From CAYRNY01 sp964425755 (GTDB taxonomy: Bacteria; Chloroflexota; Anaerolineae; Aggregatilineales; Aggregatilineaceae), in assembly GCA_964425755.1 (NCBI GenBank), contig CAYRNY010000032.1, positions 1 through 18,766 of the forward strand: a stretch of 18,766 nucleotides of DNA, read 5' to 3'. Position numbers and translations under genes: made by a program. The notes beneath the pieces are model-generated. The model was not told where the DNA came from. It worked only from the letters and a program-made list of their open reading frames with translations, and searched no databases. How positions within the stretch are numbered: position 1 is the stretch's first letter; each line of letters begins with the position of its first letter. Shown in pieces: positions 6,152 through 13,623 of this stretch.

Positions 6152-6814
6152 TCATCCCGCGATCGACGCGCGAAGCTGTACCACCGCGTCGACGATGATC
6201 TGCGCGGCCCCGTCAAGCGACAGCTTGCCCGTGTTCAGCACGAAGTGATACAGGTCGTGATCGTCCCACTGGATGCCGAAGAAGCGCCCCAGGTACTCCG
6301 CCGAGGCGCGGTCCTGGCGGTTGATCTGCCGTTCAGCCTCTTCCACGGTGCAGCCTTCACGTTGCTGCAGGCGCGCGATGCGCGTGCCCAGCGGCGCGAC
6401 GATGCGCACGTGCAGCACGTCCCGCTGGTCCTGCAGGATCGACTGCCCGCCGCGCCCGACGATCACCACGTCGCCCGCGTCATACGCCGCGTGTATGGCG
6501 CTCTGGATCAGCGCGACGTATTGCGCTTCGTCGAGCGTCTCTTCGCTGATCGTGATGTTGCCCTTCGAGTCTTCCTGGCGCGTGCTGACCGTCTTCACCG
6601 GGCGCGGGCCGCCAAACAACCGCGCGAGGAAGTTCTGGGTTTCGTAGCGGTCTTCGGAATAGTCGACCACCTGTTCTTGGGACAGGCCGGACAACCGGGC
6701 CGCGTCCACGATCATCTGCTTGTCGAAGTAGCGGTAGCGCAGGATATCACACACTGCCCGCGCGATCTCTTCGCCACCTGCGCCCAACTGCTTGGATAGC
6801 GTGATTACCGGCAT
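6152..6814 (-). CDS. Cytidylate kinase-like family protein
   Basis: 220 residues, about the size of bacterial cytidylate kinase-like proteins (AAA_26/PF13189 type). The N-terminus PVITLSKQLGAGGEEIA (2-18) is the family's altered P-loop, without the usual GK(S/T). Later features are YRYFDKQMI (27-35), VVIVGRGGQSIL (116-127), VRIVAPLGTRIARL (136-149) and the C-terminal DRASAEYLGRFFGIQWDD (168-185). Such proteins presumably phosphorylate a nucleotide or related small molecule with ATP, but the substrate of this branch is not established. The start at 6814 is fixed by GGAGG six nt upstream; the frame stays open to 6877, but that start overlaps the -10 hexamer. The central part (about 65-95) is less conserved and rich in polar residues, probably a flexible lid. 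Confidence 0.88.
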   Translation of the reverse strand: MPVITLSKQLGAGGEEIARAVCDILRYRYFDKQMIVDAARLSGLSQEQVVDYSEDRYETQNFLARLFGGPRPVKTVSTRQEDSKGNITISEETLDEAQYVALIQSAIHAAYDAGDVVIVGRGGQSILQDQRDVLHVRIVAPLGTRIARLQQREGCTVEEAERQINRQDRASAEYLGRFFGIQWDDHDLYHFVLNTGKLSLDGAAQIIVDAVVQLRASIAG

Positions 6815-6875
6815 GTAGTCCCTCCACTCACTCGCTGATACGCGCTGCCGGGGAGATGCCATCCGGCCTGATCCC

Positions 6876-6905
6876 ATTGTAGCGCAGTCGCCCGTACCGC
6901 GTCAT
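6876..6905 (-). promoter_or_regulatory. Promoter of the cytidylate kinase-like gene
   Basis: On the minus strand ATGACG (6900-6905, 4/6) and TACAAT (6876-6881, 5/6) are 18 bp apart. The start site would be near 6869, about 55 nt before the ATG at 6814. Confidence 0.5.
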
Positions 6906-6950
6906 ATGCGAAGTGTACGGTAATACGGCGGCAAATGGCATGCTACGCGG

Positions 6951-7430
6951 TCAGAATGTCCAGCGGGTCGCCGTGCGCGGGAAATCGGCTTCCTGCCACG
7001 CGAAGACGGCCTGCGGTTGCAGCGCCAGCCACAGCCCCGACGGGTCGTCAGGGTCCGGGCGGAACGCGTACTTGGCGGCGTAGACGTCCACGACGCGCCC
7101 CAACAGGGCGCGGTCGGTCACACGCTGCACCGTCCCTTCGAGGATCACCGTGTCGTCGCCGCTTTCCAGGTGTACGACCACCGCCGGATTCGCGGCCAGG
7201 TTGCGCCCCTTGCGCGAGGTGGGGCTGGTGCTGAAGTACAGCGTGCCTTCGAGCCACACGCCCCAGACCGGCGCGGCATGCGGTTTGCCATCAGGCCGGG
7301 TCGAGCAGACCCAGTAATTGCGCGCCTCGGCCATCTGCCCGTCCACCCAGGACCAGGGCAGCATGCCGTCACCGTCCTGGTGAATGCCGTAATCGCGCAT
7401 CTGCGGGCGGCTGCGGTTGGGTTCGGTCAT
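6951..7430 (-). CDS. Pyridoxamine 5'-phosphate oxidase-fold flavoprotein
   Basis: 159 residues with the split-barrel pattern of the PNPOx / F420-dependent reductase-like group: MAEARNYWVCSTRPDGKPHA (33-52), PVWGVWLEGTLYFSTS (54-69), RKGRNLAANPAVVVHLES (73-90), then VILEGTVQRV (95-104). These proteins bind FMN or F420 and act in redox reactions in the cytoplasm; the pattern with RPDGKPHAAPVW is common in the general-stress and F420-type branches, and the cofactor cannot be decided here. AAGGAGG eight nt before the ATG fixes the start. The gene lies 72 nt behind the methyltransferase gene on the same strand and may be cotranscribed with it. A small imperfect hairpin (GAGCC/GGCTC with GGCAC/GTGCC, 7471-7504) sits at that junction. 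Confidence 0.87.
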   Translation of the reverse strand: MTEPNRSRPQMRDYGIHQDGDGMLPWSWVDGQMAEARNYWVCSTRPDGKPHAAPVWGVWLEGTLYFSTSPTSRKGRNLAANPAVVVHLESGDDTVILEGTVQRVTDRALLGRVVDVYAAKYAFRPDPDDPSGLWLALQPQAVFAWQEADFPRTATRWTF

Positions 7431-7502
7431 GATGTGTCCTCCTTGCCAATCGATGCGGTGTTGCGGAACGGAGCCCCTGGCACCTGTAAACCGTGTGCCG
7501 GC

Positions 7503-8279
7503 TCACTTGCGCCCGGCAAGCAGAAACTGGCGGATAGCGAAGCCGGGATCGGGCGTGTCGAGCCGCTGCGGTTGCATCCATTCTGCGACCGGCTCCGGCG
7601 CGTGTAGCAGCAGCGCGTGCAGCCGCGTGATCGTGGTTTCGTCGCAGCCCATGCGCGCCGCCCACTCGATCAGGTTGTGGTGCGTGTCGAACGCCTCGAA
7701 GTGCAGCAGCGCGAGGCCCGCCCCGGTGAAGAACCCTTCCCATTCCACGCGGCTGTATGCCCAGTTGTGGCTCGGGTCGCGCAGGCGCTCGAAGGCGTTG
7801 ATGTAGCGCGCGGCGCGGGGGTCCGGCGGCGTGAGCTGGTCCACCACCGCGACGATGCCGCCCGGCCTGACCACGCGCGCCATCTCGCGCATGAACTGCG
7901 CCACGTCCGGGAAGTGGTGCGGCGCGATGCGGCACGTCGCCGCGTCGAACGCGCCGGACGCGAACGGCAGCCGTTCGGCGTCGACTTGGGCGTAGGCCAC
8001 GCGTGCGGCGGGGTCCTGCGCGGTGATATGCGCGCGCGCCGCGTCCAGCATCGGGCGCGTCAGGTCCCCCGCGACGGTCCACGCGCCGGAACGCGCCAGC
8101 CGCAGCGCGGTATGCCCGCCGCCTGTCGCCACGTCCAGCACGCGCCCGCCCGCTTGCGGGTCCACGAGCGCGACCAGGCGCTCCAGGCTGTACCCGCTGC
8201 TGTGCGCGTTTGAGGTGACGTATCCGGCGGCGTGCTGGCCGAACTGCTGCTGGGCGCGGATTTTGGTATCATCGGGCAT
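7503..8279 (-). CDS. Class I SAM-dependent methyltransferase
   Basis: 258 residues, methyltransferase type 11/25 group. The SAM-binding motif I is RVLDVATGGGHTAL (46-59), with the acidic residue D72 in AGDLT expected to hold the ribose. DAERLPF (100-106) and FDAATCRIAPHHF (111-123) are motifs II-IV, and VVRPGGIVAVVD (136-147) is the post-motif strand. The pattern, including the early QFGQHAAGYVTS, is close to the ubiquinone/menaquinone-type UbiE-like methyltransferases, but the acceptor is unknown. AGGAG nine nt upstream supports the ATG at 8279. It is divergent from the M28 peptidase, with a 216-bp shared upstream region. A TACAAT hexamer in that region is the probable -10. Confidence 0.9.
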   Translation of the reverse strand: MPDDTKIRAQQQFGQHAAGYVTSNAHSSGYSLERLVALVDPQAGGRVLDVATGGGHTALRLARSGAWTVAGDLTRPMLDAARAHITAQDPAARVAYAQVDAERLPFASGAFDAATCRIAPHHFPDVAQFMREMARVVRPGGIVAVVDQLTPPDPRAARYINAFERLRDPSHNWAYSRVEWEGFFTGAGLALLHFEAFDTHHNLIEWAARMGCDETTITRLHALLLHAPEPVAEWMQPQRLDTPDPGFAIRQFLLAGRK

Positions 8280-8316
8280 GGTGTTTGCTCCTGTGCGTCA
8301 GGCTATGCTGCTAACG

Positions 8317-8322
8317 ATTGTA
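8317..8322 (-). promoter_or_regulatory. Probable -10 of the methyltransferase gene
   Basis: TACAAT on the minus strand in the context CGCGCTACAATCGTT, about 38 nt before the ATG. No good -35 hexamer is seen 16-18 bp upstream, so this rests on the -10 alone and on its resemblance to other TACAAT sites in the window. Confidence 0.35.
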
Positions 8323-8447
8323 GCGCGTTCCGGGGCGTGTTGGGCAGTTGGTACGGCCCGCGTGCTGAGCGCAGGGCCGCTTTGCGGTCCGACGGGTGGT
8401 TAGCCGGGCGTGCTGACCGCGAATTCCCCCCGCGCGCCAAACTCCGG

Positions 8448-8453
8448 TATACT
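8448..8453 (+). promoter_or_regulatory. Possible -10 of the M28 peptidase gene
   Basis: TATACT (5/6) 43 nt before the ATG at 8496. The region 16-18 bp upstream is C-rich and has no -35 hexamer. Confidence 0.3.
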
Positions 8454-8495
8454 GCAAAGATACCACGCGGCGGGAAAGCGACCGAAGGAGTATGT

Positions 8496-9506
8496 ATGTC
8501 TGCGCAACGGTTTCGCGGCATGTTGCCGGCCCTGGTCTTGATCATCGCGCTGGCGGCAGGCACGATCCCCACGCGCGCGGATGCGCCATACCGGGCGATC
8601 ACCGCCGCGATCGAACCGGCGACTATCGCGGAGCACATCGCGGCGCTGGCGGTGGATATCGGCGCGCGCCCCGCCGGAAGCGACGCGGAAGCGCAGGCTG
8701 CCGACTACATCGCGGGACAGTTCGAAGCCTGGGGCTATGCCGTGCAACGCCAGTCGTTTGAGTTCGGCCCTGGACTCGCGCTCGCGTCCCAGAACGTGAT
8801 CGCGCGTAAGCCCGCGACAGCGCCCGGCCCTGACACGCGCGTGATCGTGGCCGGCGCGCACATGGACTCGGTGAGCGCGGGGACCGGCGCAGACGATAAC
8901 GCGTCCGGTGTGGCGGCGCTGCTCGCGGCGGCGCAGGCGCTGGCGGCGCTCGAGACGCGGCACGATATCGTGTTCGTCGCGTTCGGCGCGGAAGAAATGG
9001 GCTTGAGCGGGTCGCGGGCGTTTGTCGATGCGCTCAGCGCGGATCAGCGGGCGGCCATCCTGGTGATGTTCAACGTGGATACGGTTGGTATTGGCGATCA
9101 CGCGTATGTCTACGCGGGCGCGATCGTCGCGCCGGACGTGGTGCCGGGGCCGGTCTGGGCGCGTGACCTGGCGCTGGCAGTCGCGGCGGACCTGGGGCAT
9201 GACCTGCGCACCAGTCCCCCGCGCAGCTGGGACGGCTTCACCGGCCCCTGGAGCGACCATTACCCGTTTGCCGAACACGGTATCGCGGTGGCGTACTTCG
9301 AGCGCTGGAACTGGGACGTGGGCGACCCGACCTGGGGGGCGGAAACCGCCGCCGGGGGCGATTACCTGCACACCGCACGGGACCGCTTCGCCAATGTCGA
9401 TCCGGCGCTGGTGGAGCCGGTCGCGGAGACGCTCGCGGCGAGCATCGCGCTGCTGGCATCCGGGCAGGGGCACCCGTCCCCGGATGACGTGCGCCGGTTG
9501 CGGTAA
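8496..9506 (+). CDS. Secreted M28-family zinc aminopeptidase/peptidase
   Basis: 336 residues. The signal peptide ends near TRADA (residue 30), so the enzyme is exported. The M28 metal ligands are all present: H122 in AGAHMDSV, D133 in TGADDNASG, E166/E167 in AFGAEE (E166 as general base, E167 as ligand), D195 in FNVDTV and H292 in YLHT. By family knowledge it is a two-zinc exopeptidase that removes N-terminal residues from peptides, similar to the Streptomyces aminopeptidase type. The length suits a single catalytic domain with no added PA or C-terminal domain. AAGGAG at 8485-8490, five nt upstream, selects this start over the open frame reaching 8232; another ATG at 8492 is out of frame. It stands alone, divergent from the methyltransferase, and probably serves nutrient scavenging. 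Confidence 0.92.
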   Translation: MSAQRFRGMLPALVLIIALAAGTIPTRADAPYRAITAAIEPATIAEHIAALAVDIGARPAGSDAEAQAADYIAGQFEAWGYAVQRQSFEFGPGLALASQNVIARKPATAPGPDTRVIVAGAHMDSVSAGTGADDNASGVAALLAAAQALAALETRHDIVFVAFGAEEMGLSGSRAFVDALSADQRAAILVMFNVDTVGIGDHAYVYAGAIVAPDVVPGPVWARDLALAVAADLGHDLRTSPPRSWDGFTGPWSDHYPFAEHGIAVAYFERWNWDVGDPTWGAETAAGGDYLHTARDRFANVDPALVEPVAETLAASIALLASGQGHPSPDDVRRLR

Positions 9507-9558
9507 ACGCGCAGGGGATAGCGTTGGGTTTGAAATCTCTTACGTTTGTTAGTTTTGC

Positions 9559-9587
9559 TTGCCGTAGCCTGTTTGCAGCCGTACAAT
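9559..9587 (+). promoter_or_regulatory. Promoter of the lone response regulator
   Basis: TTGCCG (9559-9564, 4/6) and TACAAT (9582-9587, 5/6) are 17 bp apart. The start near 9594 would give a long 5' leader of about 145 nt ahead of ATG 9739. Confidence 0.55.
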
Positions 9588-9599
9588 GAAAAGGATTGT

Positions 9600-9666
9600 G
9601 CTGGGCTTATAACTGCTAATCATCCAGCGCCCCGGCACGTGCCCGGTTTCTGACCGGCGCTTTTAT
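9600..9666 (+). promoter_or_regulatory. Structured leader with terminator-like hairpin, possible attenuator
   Basis: AGCGCC (9626-9631) pairs with GGCGCT (9656-9661) and is followed by TTTTAT. Inside lie GGC-ACGT-GCC and CCGG-CCGG pairings. GCTGG at 9600-9604 can instead pair with CCAGC at 9624-9628, which overlaps the left arm of the terminator stem, giving a mutually exclusive fold. It could regulate the response regulator, make a short leader RNA of about 70 nt, or simply terminate the peptidase transcript from upstream. It does not match a riboswitch I recognise. Confidence 0.4.
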
Positions 9667-9738
9667 GTTGCATGCCGGTAACCGTGTACGGTATGTCGCT
9701 GCGACACTTATCATCTATTCTCTGGCAGGACAGGCATT

Positions 9739-10104
9739 ATGGCACGGATTCTGATTGTCGAAGATGATGCAGAGGTTCAGGGGATGCTGGCGCTGATGCT
9801 CACGCGCCAGGGGTATGACGTTCATTGCTCGCCAGACGGGGTAGACGCGCTGCACCAGGCGACTTCTCACAAGCCTGATCTGATCGTGCTGGATTTGATG
9901 ATGCCGCTGGCAGCCGGTGACGCGGTGTTGGGTTTCATCCGCAGCACGGACGCGCTGAAACGGACACCGGTGCTGGTTGTCTCCGCACATCCACGCGGCG
10001 CGGAGCTGGCCCAACAGCTTGAGGCAAACGACTTTCTCGCCAAGCCGGTCGACGTGCGCACGTTGATCAACCGGGTCGAGATGTTGCTGGCACCGCAGCG
10101 CTAG
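9739..10104 (+). CDS. Single-domain response regulator (receiver only)
   Basis: 121 residues, the size of a bare CheY-type receiver. The acidic pocket is E8/D9/D10 (ILIVEDD), the phosphoacceptor D52 (IVLDLMMP), the switch residue S82 (LVVSAH) and the conserved K102 (LAKPVD). All catalytic residues are present, so it should accept phosphate from a histidine kinase. It has no DNA-binding or enzymatic output domain, so it probably acts through protein contact or as a phosphorelay intermediate. No kinase gene is adjacent; the nearest are at 12.7 and 1.9 kb in this window. The ribosome site is modest (GGACAGG before ATG). Its leader holds a terminator-like structure. Its end is only 16 bp from the opposing zinc-ribbon gene, with no obvious terminator between them. 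Confidence 0.93.
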   Translation: MARILIVEDDAEVQGMLALMLTRQGYDVHCSPDGVDALHQATSHKPDLIVLDLMMPLAAGDAVLGFIRSTDALKRTPVLVVSAHPRGAELAQQLEANDFLAKPVDVRTLINRVEMLLAPQR

Positions 10105-10120
10105 CGCCGCGCCTTGATCG

Positions 10121-11224
10121 CTATTCCACGATCGCCAGGCTGTCGCAGTCGGCCCCGCCGGTGAGGTACAGCTCCAGTTCGACCGGCGTGCCCACGTCAT
10201 AGCGTAACCAGTCCTCAAGCGAGTTCACATCACAGGTGTGGTGTTTGCCGTTCGCACCCCGCAGCGTGACGCTGTACGTCTCGTGGCGGCTGCCCACGCG
10301 TTCCGCGCCATAGCGCCCGCTGCCGGTGGCGAGCACGGCTTCCGGCCAGGCCGGGGACGGGTCGCGCCCGTCGCCCCGCGCCTTGACGCTGCGCGAGAAT
10401 TCCCAGCGGTCCACCCGGTAGGTGCACCACCGGTCGTACACCGGGCGGTCTTCGTACACCGGCACGTTGCGGCACTCGCGCCGGAAGGTGCCGTCGCCTT
10501 GCGCCACGTCCTGGCACTCTTCGCGCGTGCCGACCTGCTCTTTTTCGGTCCCGCGCTGGCGGCGGTCGCAGGTCACGCCGTAGGCGTCGCCGGGCACGTT
10601 TTCACGCCAGTTTTGCCCCTCAACCGGGCCGAACACCTCGACCGCGATCGTGCGCTCCCACGCCATGCCGGTTACCTCGGCGCGCGTCTCGGCACGGTAC
10701 GTCACGGCGTACACGACCCCGGCGATGACCAGCGCGAGGAGCGCCAGCCCGGCGGCGATCAGCCAGTACGTGCGGCGCAGGCCCAGGAACGCCGGTTCCG
10801 GCGCTTCGTCCTCGATGCGCGCCATCTCGGCATCGAACGCCGCCTTGACCACGTCATGCCGGGTGTCGGACGCCGCGCGCCCGGTGCCCAGCATGCGCGT
10901 TTGTTGCACGGCGACCTCAGCGCCGCCGCTGAGGTCCGCACCGCATTCAGAGCAGAATTTGCTGGCGGCGCTGTTCGGTTGGCTGCACGCGGGGCACAGC
11001 CGGTCGGCCCCGACGTAGACGTGATCCGCCAGCGCGATCATGTCCTCTTCGGCGGGGAAGTAGCGCCGGGTGGGGTCCTGGGCCGCGCCGCAGTTGGGGC
11101 AGTGGCGGTGTGTGACGCCGAGCAATTTCTCCGTGCCGCAGAACTTGCAGTCCCACAGCATCTGGTAGGTCCCCGCACCGTGACGCTCGCCTTGCGACGT
11201 GGGGGGCGTGGTGGTGTCTGGCAT
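10121..11224 (-). CDS. Zinc-ribbon membrane protein with cysteine-rich outer domain
   Basis: 367 residues. Two zinc ribbons lie at the N-terminus: C26/C29 with C42/C45, and C77/C80 with C91/C94. A single transmembrane helix follows at 153-175 (YWLIAAGLALLALVIAGVVY), then a domain from about 180 to 367 with C219, C237, C251, C267, C331 and C360. The ribbons should be cytoplasmic and the large domain outside, where its six cysteines could form disulfides. MAWERTIAVE (187-196) and VYDRWCTYRVDRWEF (262-276) are distinctive; I recall similar sequences in uncharacterised zinc-ribbon proteins of other bacteria, without a known role. The start at 11224 has GGAGG about 10 nt upstream, while the open frame to 11395 has no such site. 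It follows the HEAT-like gene by 115 nt on the same strand and may share its transcript. Confidence 0.85.
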   Translation of the reverse strand: MPDTTTPPTSQGERHGAGTYQMLWDCKFCGTEKLLGVTHRHCPNCGAAQDPTRRYFPAEEDMIALADHVYVGADRLCPACSQPNSAASKFCSECGADLSGGAEVAVQQTRMLGTGRAASDTRHDVVKAAFDAEMARIEDEAPEPAFLGLRRTYWLIAAGLALLALVIAGVVYAVTYRAETRAEVTGMAWERTIAVEVFGPVEGQNWRENVPGDAYGVTCDRRQRGTEKEQVGTREECQDVAQGDGTFRRECRNVPVYEDRPVYDRWCTYRVDRWEFSRSVKARGDGRDPSPAWPEAVLATGSGRYGAERVGSRHETYSVTLRGANGKHHTCDVNSLEDWLRYDVGTPVELELYLTGGADCDSLAIVE

Positions 11225-11339
11225 GTCTTGCGTCCTCCACACGGACGGTATACCGGCGGTGATGCCGCGATCGCTGCCGCCAAGTTTACGCCATGCGGCG
11301 CGGCAGGGCAATGGGCTGCTGCCGGGCCTGTCGTGCCGG

Positions 11340-12275
11340 TCAGGCGCGGTCCAACGCTTCGCGCACCCACGCGACGCCCGCCCCCCACCCGGCAAGGCGC
11401 TTCTTCTTCAGGGTTTCGCGCAGCACCCACGCCACATCTGCGTCGTCCCAGTGCGCCCAGGCCCGCATCTGCGCGAATCCCGCGTCCGGCGTGGCGGCGA
11501 CGATCACGCTCACCGTGTAGCCGAGGGCCTTACGCAGCGTGCGCACGTCATCACGGCGGCGCGCGCGGTCCGGCAGGCGGCGCAGGTACGCCAGCGCGCT
11601 ATAATGCAGGTCCAGCGCTTCGAGTGCGTGCGCCGCGTCGACGAGCAGCTCCGGCTCCGCGATCCCCGCGACGATCGCGCGCCATTCCAGCGGGGCGGCG
11701 TCAAGCGTGCGGCGGCACAGGCGGCGGTACGTGCTGTCCCAACGGCGGGCCAGCATGCGCTGTAAGCCCATCGCCACGCCTTCGCGGATGCGCCACAGCG
11801 GGCTGGCAGCGTGATCCAGCAGGTCTGTCACGCCCGCTTCGATGTGCTGGAACGTGGCCGCCCACTCGCCGCGCGCCACTAACCCGCACAGTTGCGGCAT
11901 CTGCAGCGGCGAGTCGGGGTCCGCGCCGAACATCGCCGGGGGATAGCGGTGCATCAACTGCCACAGCAGCCAATCCAGCGCAAGGTAGCTGCGCTGCAGC
12001 GACACATCCGGGTCGTCGCACAGCGCGGCGACTTCATCCGCGAAGGCGGCGACGAGTTCCAGGTTGGCGCGGCGTCCGGGCAGCGCGCTGTGATCGATCA
12101 GGTAGTCTTCCAGCGCGGCGATTGTCGGGTCCAGCAGGTGCGCGCGGCGGGTGCGCGGGTCCAGGCTGTAACGTGCGCGGGTGAAGTTATCCGGCGAGAC
12201 CAGGCCGGGGCTGTCCAGCGCGGCGACCAGCAGCGGGCGCAGCGCGTCGCGGTGCATTTTTCGTTTAGCGGACAT
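11340..12275 (-). CDS. HEAT-repeat-like helical protein
   Basis: 311 residues, soluble and almost entirely alpha-helical. The stretch WRIREGVAMGLQRML (161-175) is typical of HEAT or DNA-alkylation-repeat-like helices, and further helical pairs follow at 190-205, 210-235 and 245-300. The N-terminal third (about 8-110) is also helical and less typical. The family is not certain; such repeats usually act as protein- or nucleic-acid-binding scaffolds. The ATG at 12275 has AAGGA ten nt upstream; a second in-frame ATG lies at 12257. The C-terminus is basic (TLKKKRLAGWG, 288-298). It is divergent from the DUF4177-like gene across about 150 bp and precedes the zinc-ribbon gene on the same strand. Confidence 0.78.
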   Translation of the reverse strand: MSAKRKMHRDALRPLLVAALDSPGLVSPDNFTRARYSLDPRTRRAHLLDPTIAALEDYLIDHSALPGRRANLELVAAFADEVAALCDDPDVSLQRSYLALDWLLWQLMHRYPPAMFGADPDSPLQMPQLCGLVARGEWAATFQHIEAGVTDLLDHAASPLWRIREGVAMGLQRMLARRWDSTYRRLCRRTLDAAPLEWRAIVAGIAEPELLVDAAHALEALDLHYSALAYLRRLPDRARRRDDVRTLRKALGYTVSVIVAATPDAGFAQMRAWAHWDDADVAWVLRETLKKKRLAGWGAGVAWVREALDRA

Positions 12276-12280
12276 AGGGC

Positions 12281-12286
12281 TACAAT
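12281..12286 (+). promoter_or_regulatory. Possible -10 of the DUF4177/kinase operon
   Basis: TACAAT in the context GGGCTACAATCC lies directly upstream of the HEAT-like gene on the opposite strand and 140 nt before GTG 12427. The -35 region is poor. It is listed because of its resemblance to the other TACAAT sites. Confidence 0.3.
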
Positions 12287-12426
12287 CCTTTAGCGTGCGA
12301 GCGGTGGCCGGTACGCGCACGGCAGCGGCGTGGGCGACGTGTGCCGGGCGGCGCGACGCACAGCACGTTGGATGCAGCGGCGCGAGTTTACGCCACCGCT
12401 TGGGGCCGTACGGGAGAGTACGCGTT

Positions 12427-12702
12427 GTGAGCCACCAGGATTATCCGGGCTGGGAATACTGCGAGCTGCGCCAGGAAATCGCCGAAGGCGTCATGCACCG
12501 CCAGTATATCTTGTTTTACCGCGTGGGCGAACCGAGCCGCCAAGTCCGCGTGACCAACCGTGACAGCGCGATCGCGCAGTTGGGGCGCGAAGGGTGGGAG
12601 ATGGTCGGCACGGTGGGATCGTTCGCCACCGATAGCAGCGGTTTTCGCATCTTCTTCAAGCGCCCGCTGCTGGGGCGCGATGACGACGTCCAGGCGGAGT
12701 GA
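12427..12702 (+). CDS. DUF4177-like small protein
   Basis: 91 residues, GTG start with GGGAG ten nt upstream. The pattern W9-EYCEL (9-14) near the start and AIAQLGREGWEMVGTVG (48-64) near the middle, followed by RIFFKRP (74-80), is that of DUF4177-type domains, small proteins of unknown function. Between these lies an insert (15-47) rich in charged and aromatic residues. No signal peptide or membrane helix. The frame continues upstream to 12181 but that part runs through the divergent promoter region and reads as low-complexity sequence. The stop is 12 nt before the kinase start, so the two genes are almost certainly cotranscribed and the protein may modulate or accompany the kinase; this is inference from position only. 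Confidence 0.78.
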   Translation: MSHQDYPGWEYCELRQEIAEGVMHRQYILFYRVGEPSRQVRVTNRDSAIAQLGREGWEMVGTVGSFATDSSGFRIFFKRPLLGRDDDVQAE

Positions 12703-12714
12703 GGGGTTGCCATT

Positions 12715-13623
12715 GTGTGGGGGCTGATGTCAAGCTGGGGAACGCCGGTGCTGTGCGTGCTGTTGGGGATGGCGTCAGGGATGCTGCTGGCAAGCTTGCC
12801 GCCGGACATGGAAGCCGGTCGCCTGGTGATGGCCCTGGCGCTGTGCGGTGCCGGCGGGGTAGTGGGGCTGGCGCTGGCCCGCGATATACGCGCGCACCGG
12901 CGCGCCGAGCGCGAACGCGAGCGCCTGATCAGCGACCTGGACGCCTTCGCGCAGACCGTCGCCCATGACCTCAAAACGCCGTTGACATCGATCATGGGCT
13001 ACGCCGAGATGCTGGCCGACGAGTTTGAGACGCTCTCCGAGCACGACCGGCGCAGGTTCCTGTGGATCATCCACCACGAAAGCCGCCAGATGGACCGCAT
13101 CATCCACGAGATGCTGCTGTTCGCCAGCGTGCGCGAGCAGCGCGACGTGCCGCGCCGCCCGCTGAACATGGCCTTCATCGTCACGACCGCGCTGGGCCGC
13201 ATGAGCTACTTGATCACTGAGCGCCACGCCGAGATTCACACGCCCGATGGCAACTGGCCGATCGCGCAGGGTTACGCGCCCTGGGTCGAAGAGGTGTGGG
13301 TGAATTACCTGAGCAACGCGCTGAAATACGGCGGGACGCCGCCGCAGATCGCGCTCGGTGCGACGGTGCAGCCGGATGGCATGGTGCGCTTCTGGGTGCG
13401 CGATAACGGCCCCGGCATCGTGCCAGAGGACCAGGCGCGTATCTTTGAGCAGTTCACGCGGCTGCACAAGATACGCGCCAGCGGCTACGGTATGGGCCTG
13501 TCGATCGTCAAGCGCATCGTCGAAAAACTCGGCGGGTCGGTGGGCGTGGATAGCGCCCCGGGTGAGGGCAGCACGTTTTATTTCACGCTGCCACCGATGC
13601 CGCGCGAGGACGATGCTCAATAA
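12715..13623 (+). CDS. Two-TM histidine kinase
   Basis: 302 residues, GTG start (12715) with GAGGGG about nine nt upstream, overlapping the end of the previous gene. Two membrane helices at about 10-27 and 37-56 are joined by a short loop, so there is almost no outer sensor domain; input probably comes through the membrane or from a partner. A short charged linker (57-73) leads to HisKA, with H84 in TVAHDLKTPLTSIMGY. The ATPase domain has N197/N201 (VNYLSNALKYG), the G1 box RDNGPGI (229-235), an F-box (IFEQF, 243-247) and the G2 box GYGMGLSIVKRI (257-268). All core motifs are intact. No response regulator is adjacent. The final codons overlap the stop of the convergent gene by 7 nt. Confidence 0.93.
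   Translation: MWGLMSSWGTPVLCVLLGMASGMLLASLPPDMEAGRLVMALALCGAGGVVGLALARDIRAHRRAERERERLISDLDAFAQTVAHDLKTPLTSIMGYAEMLADEFETLSEHDRRRFLWIIHHESRQMDRIIHEMLLFASVREQRDVPRRPLNMAFIVTTALGRMSYLITERHAEIHTPDGNWPIAQGYAPWVEEVWVNYLSNALKYGGTPPQIALGATVQPDGMVRFWVRDNGPGIVPEDQARIFEQFTRLHKIRASGYGMGLSIVKRIVEKLGGSVGVDSAPGEGSTFYFTLPPMPREDDAQ

Noticed and set aside
5575..6198. 207-codon plus-strand open frame
   Set aside because: Shadow of the DUF362 gene and its promoter region; no ribosome site.
6040..6216. N-terminal extension of the DUF362 protein up to 6216
   Set aside because: It would overlap the neighbouring kinase-like gene and contains the extended -10 promoter; the residues there are low-complexity.
10238..12184. 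648-codon open frame on the plus strand
   Set aside because: It runs opposite the zinc-ribbon and HEAT-like genes, has the Arg/Ala/Pro-rich composition of a GC-rich shadow frame and no start signal.
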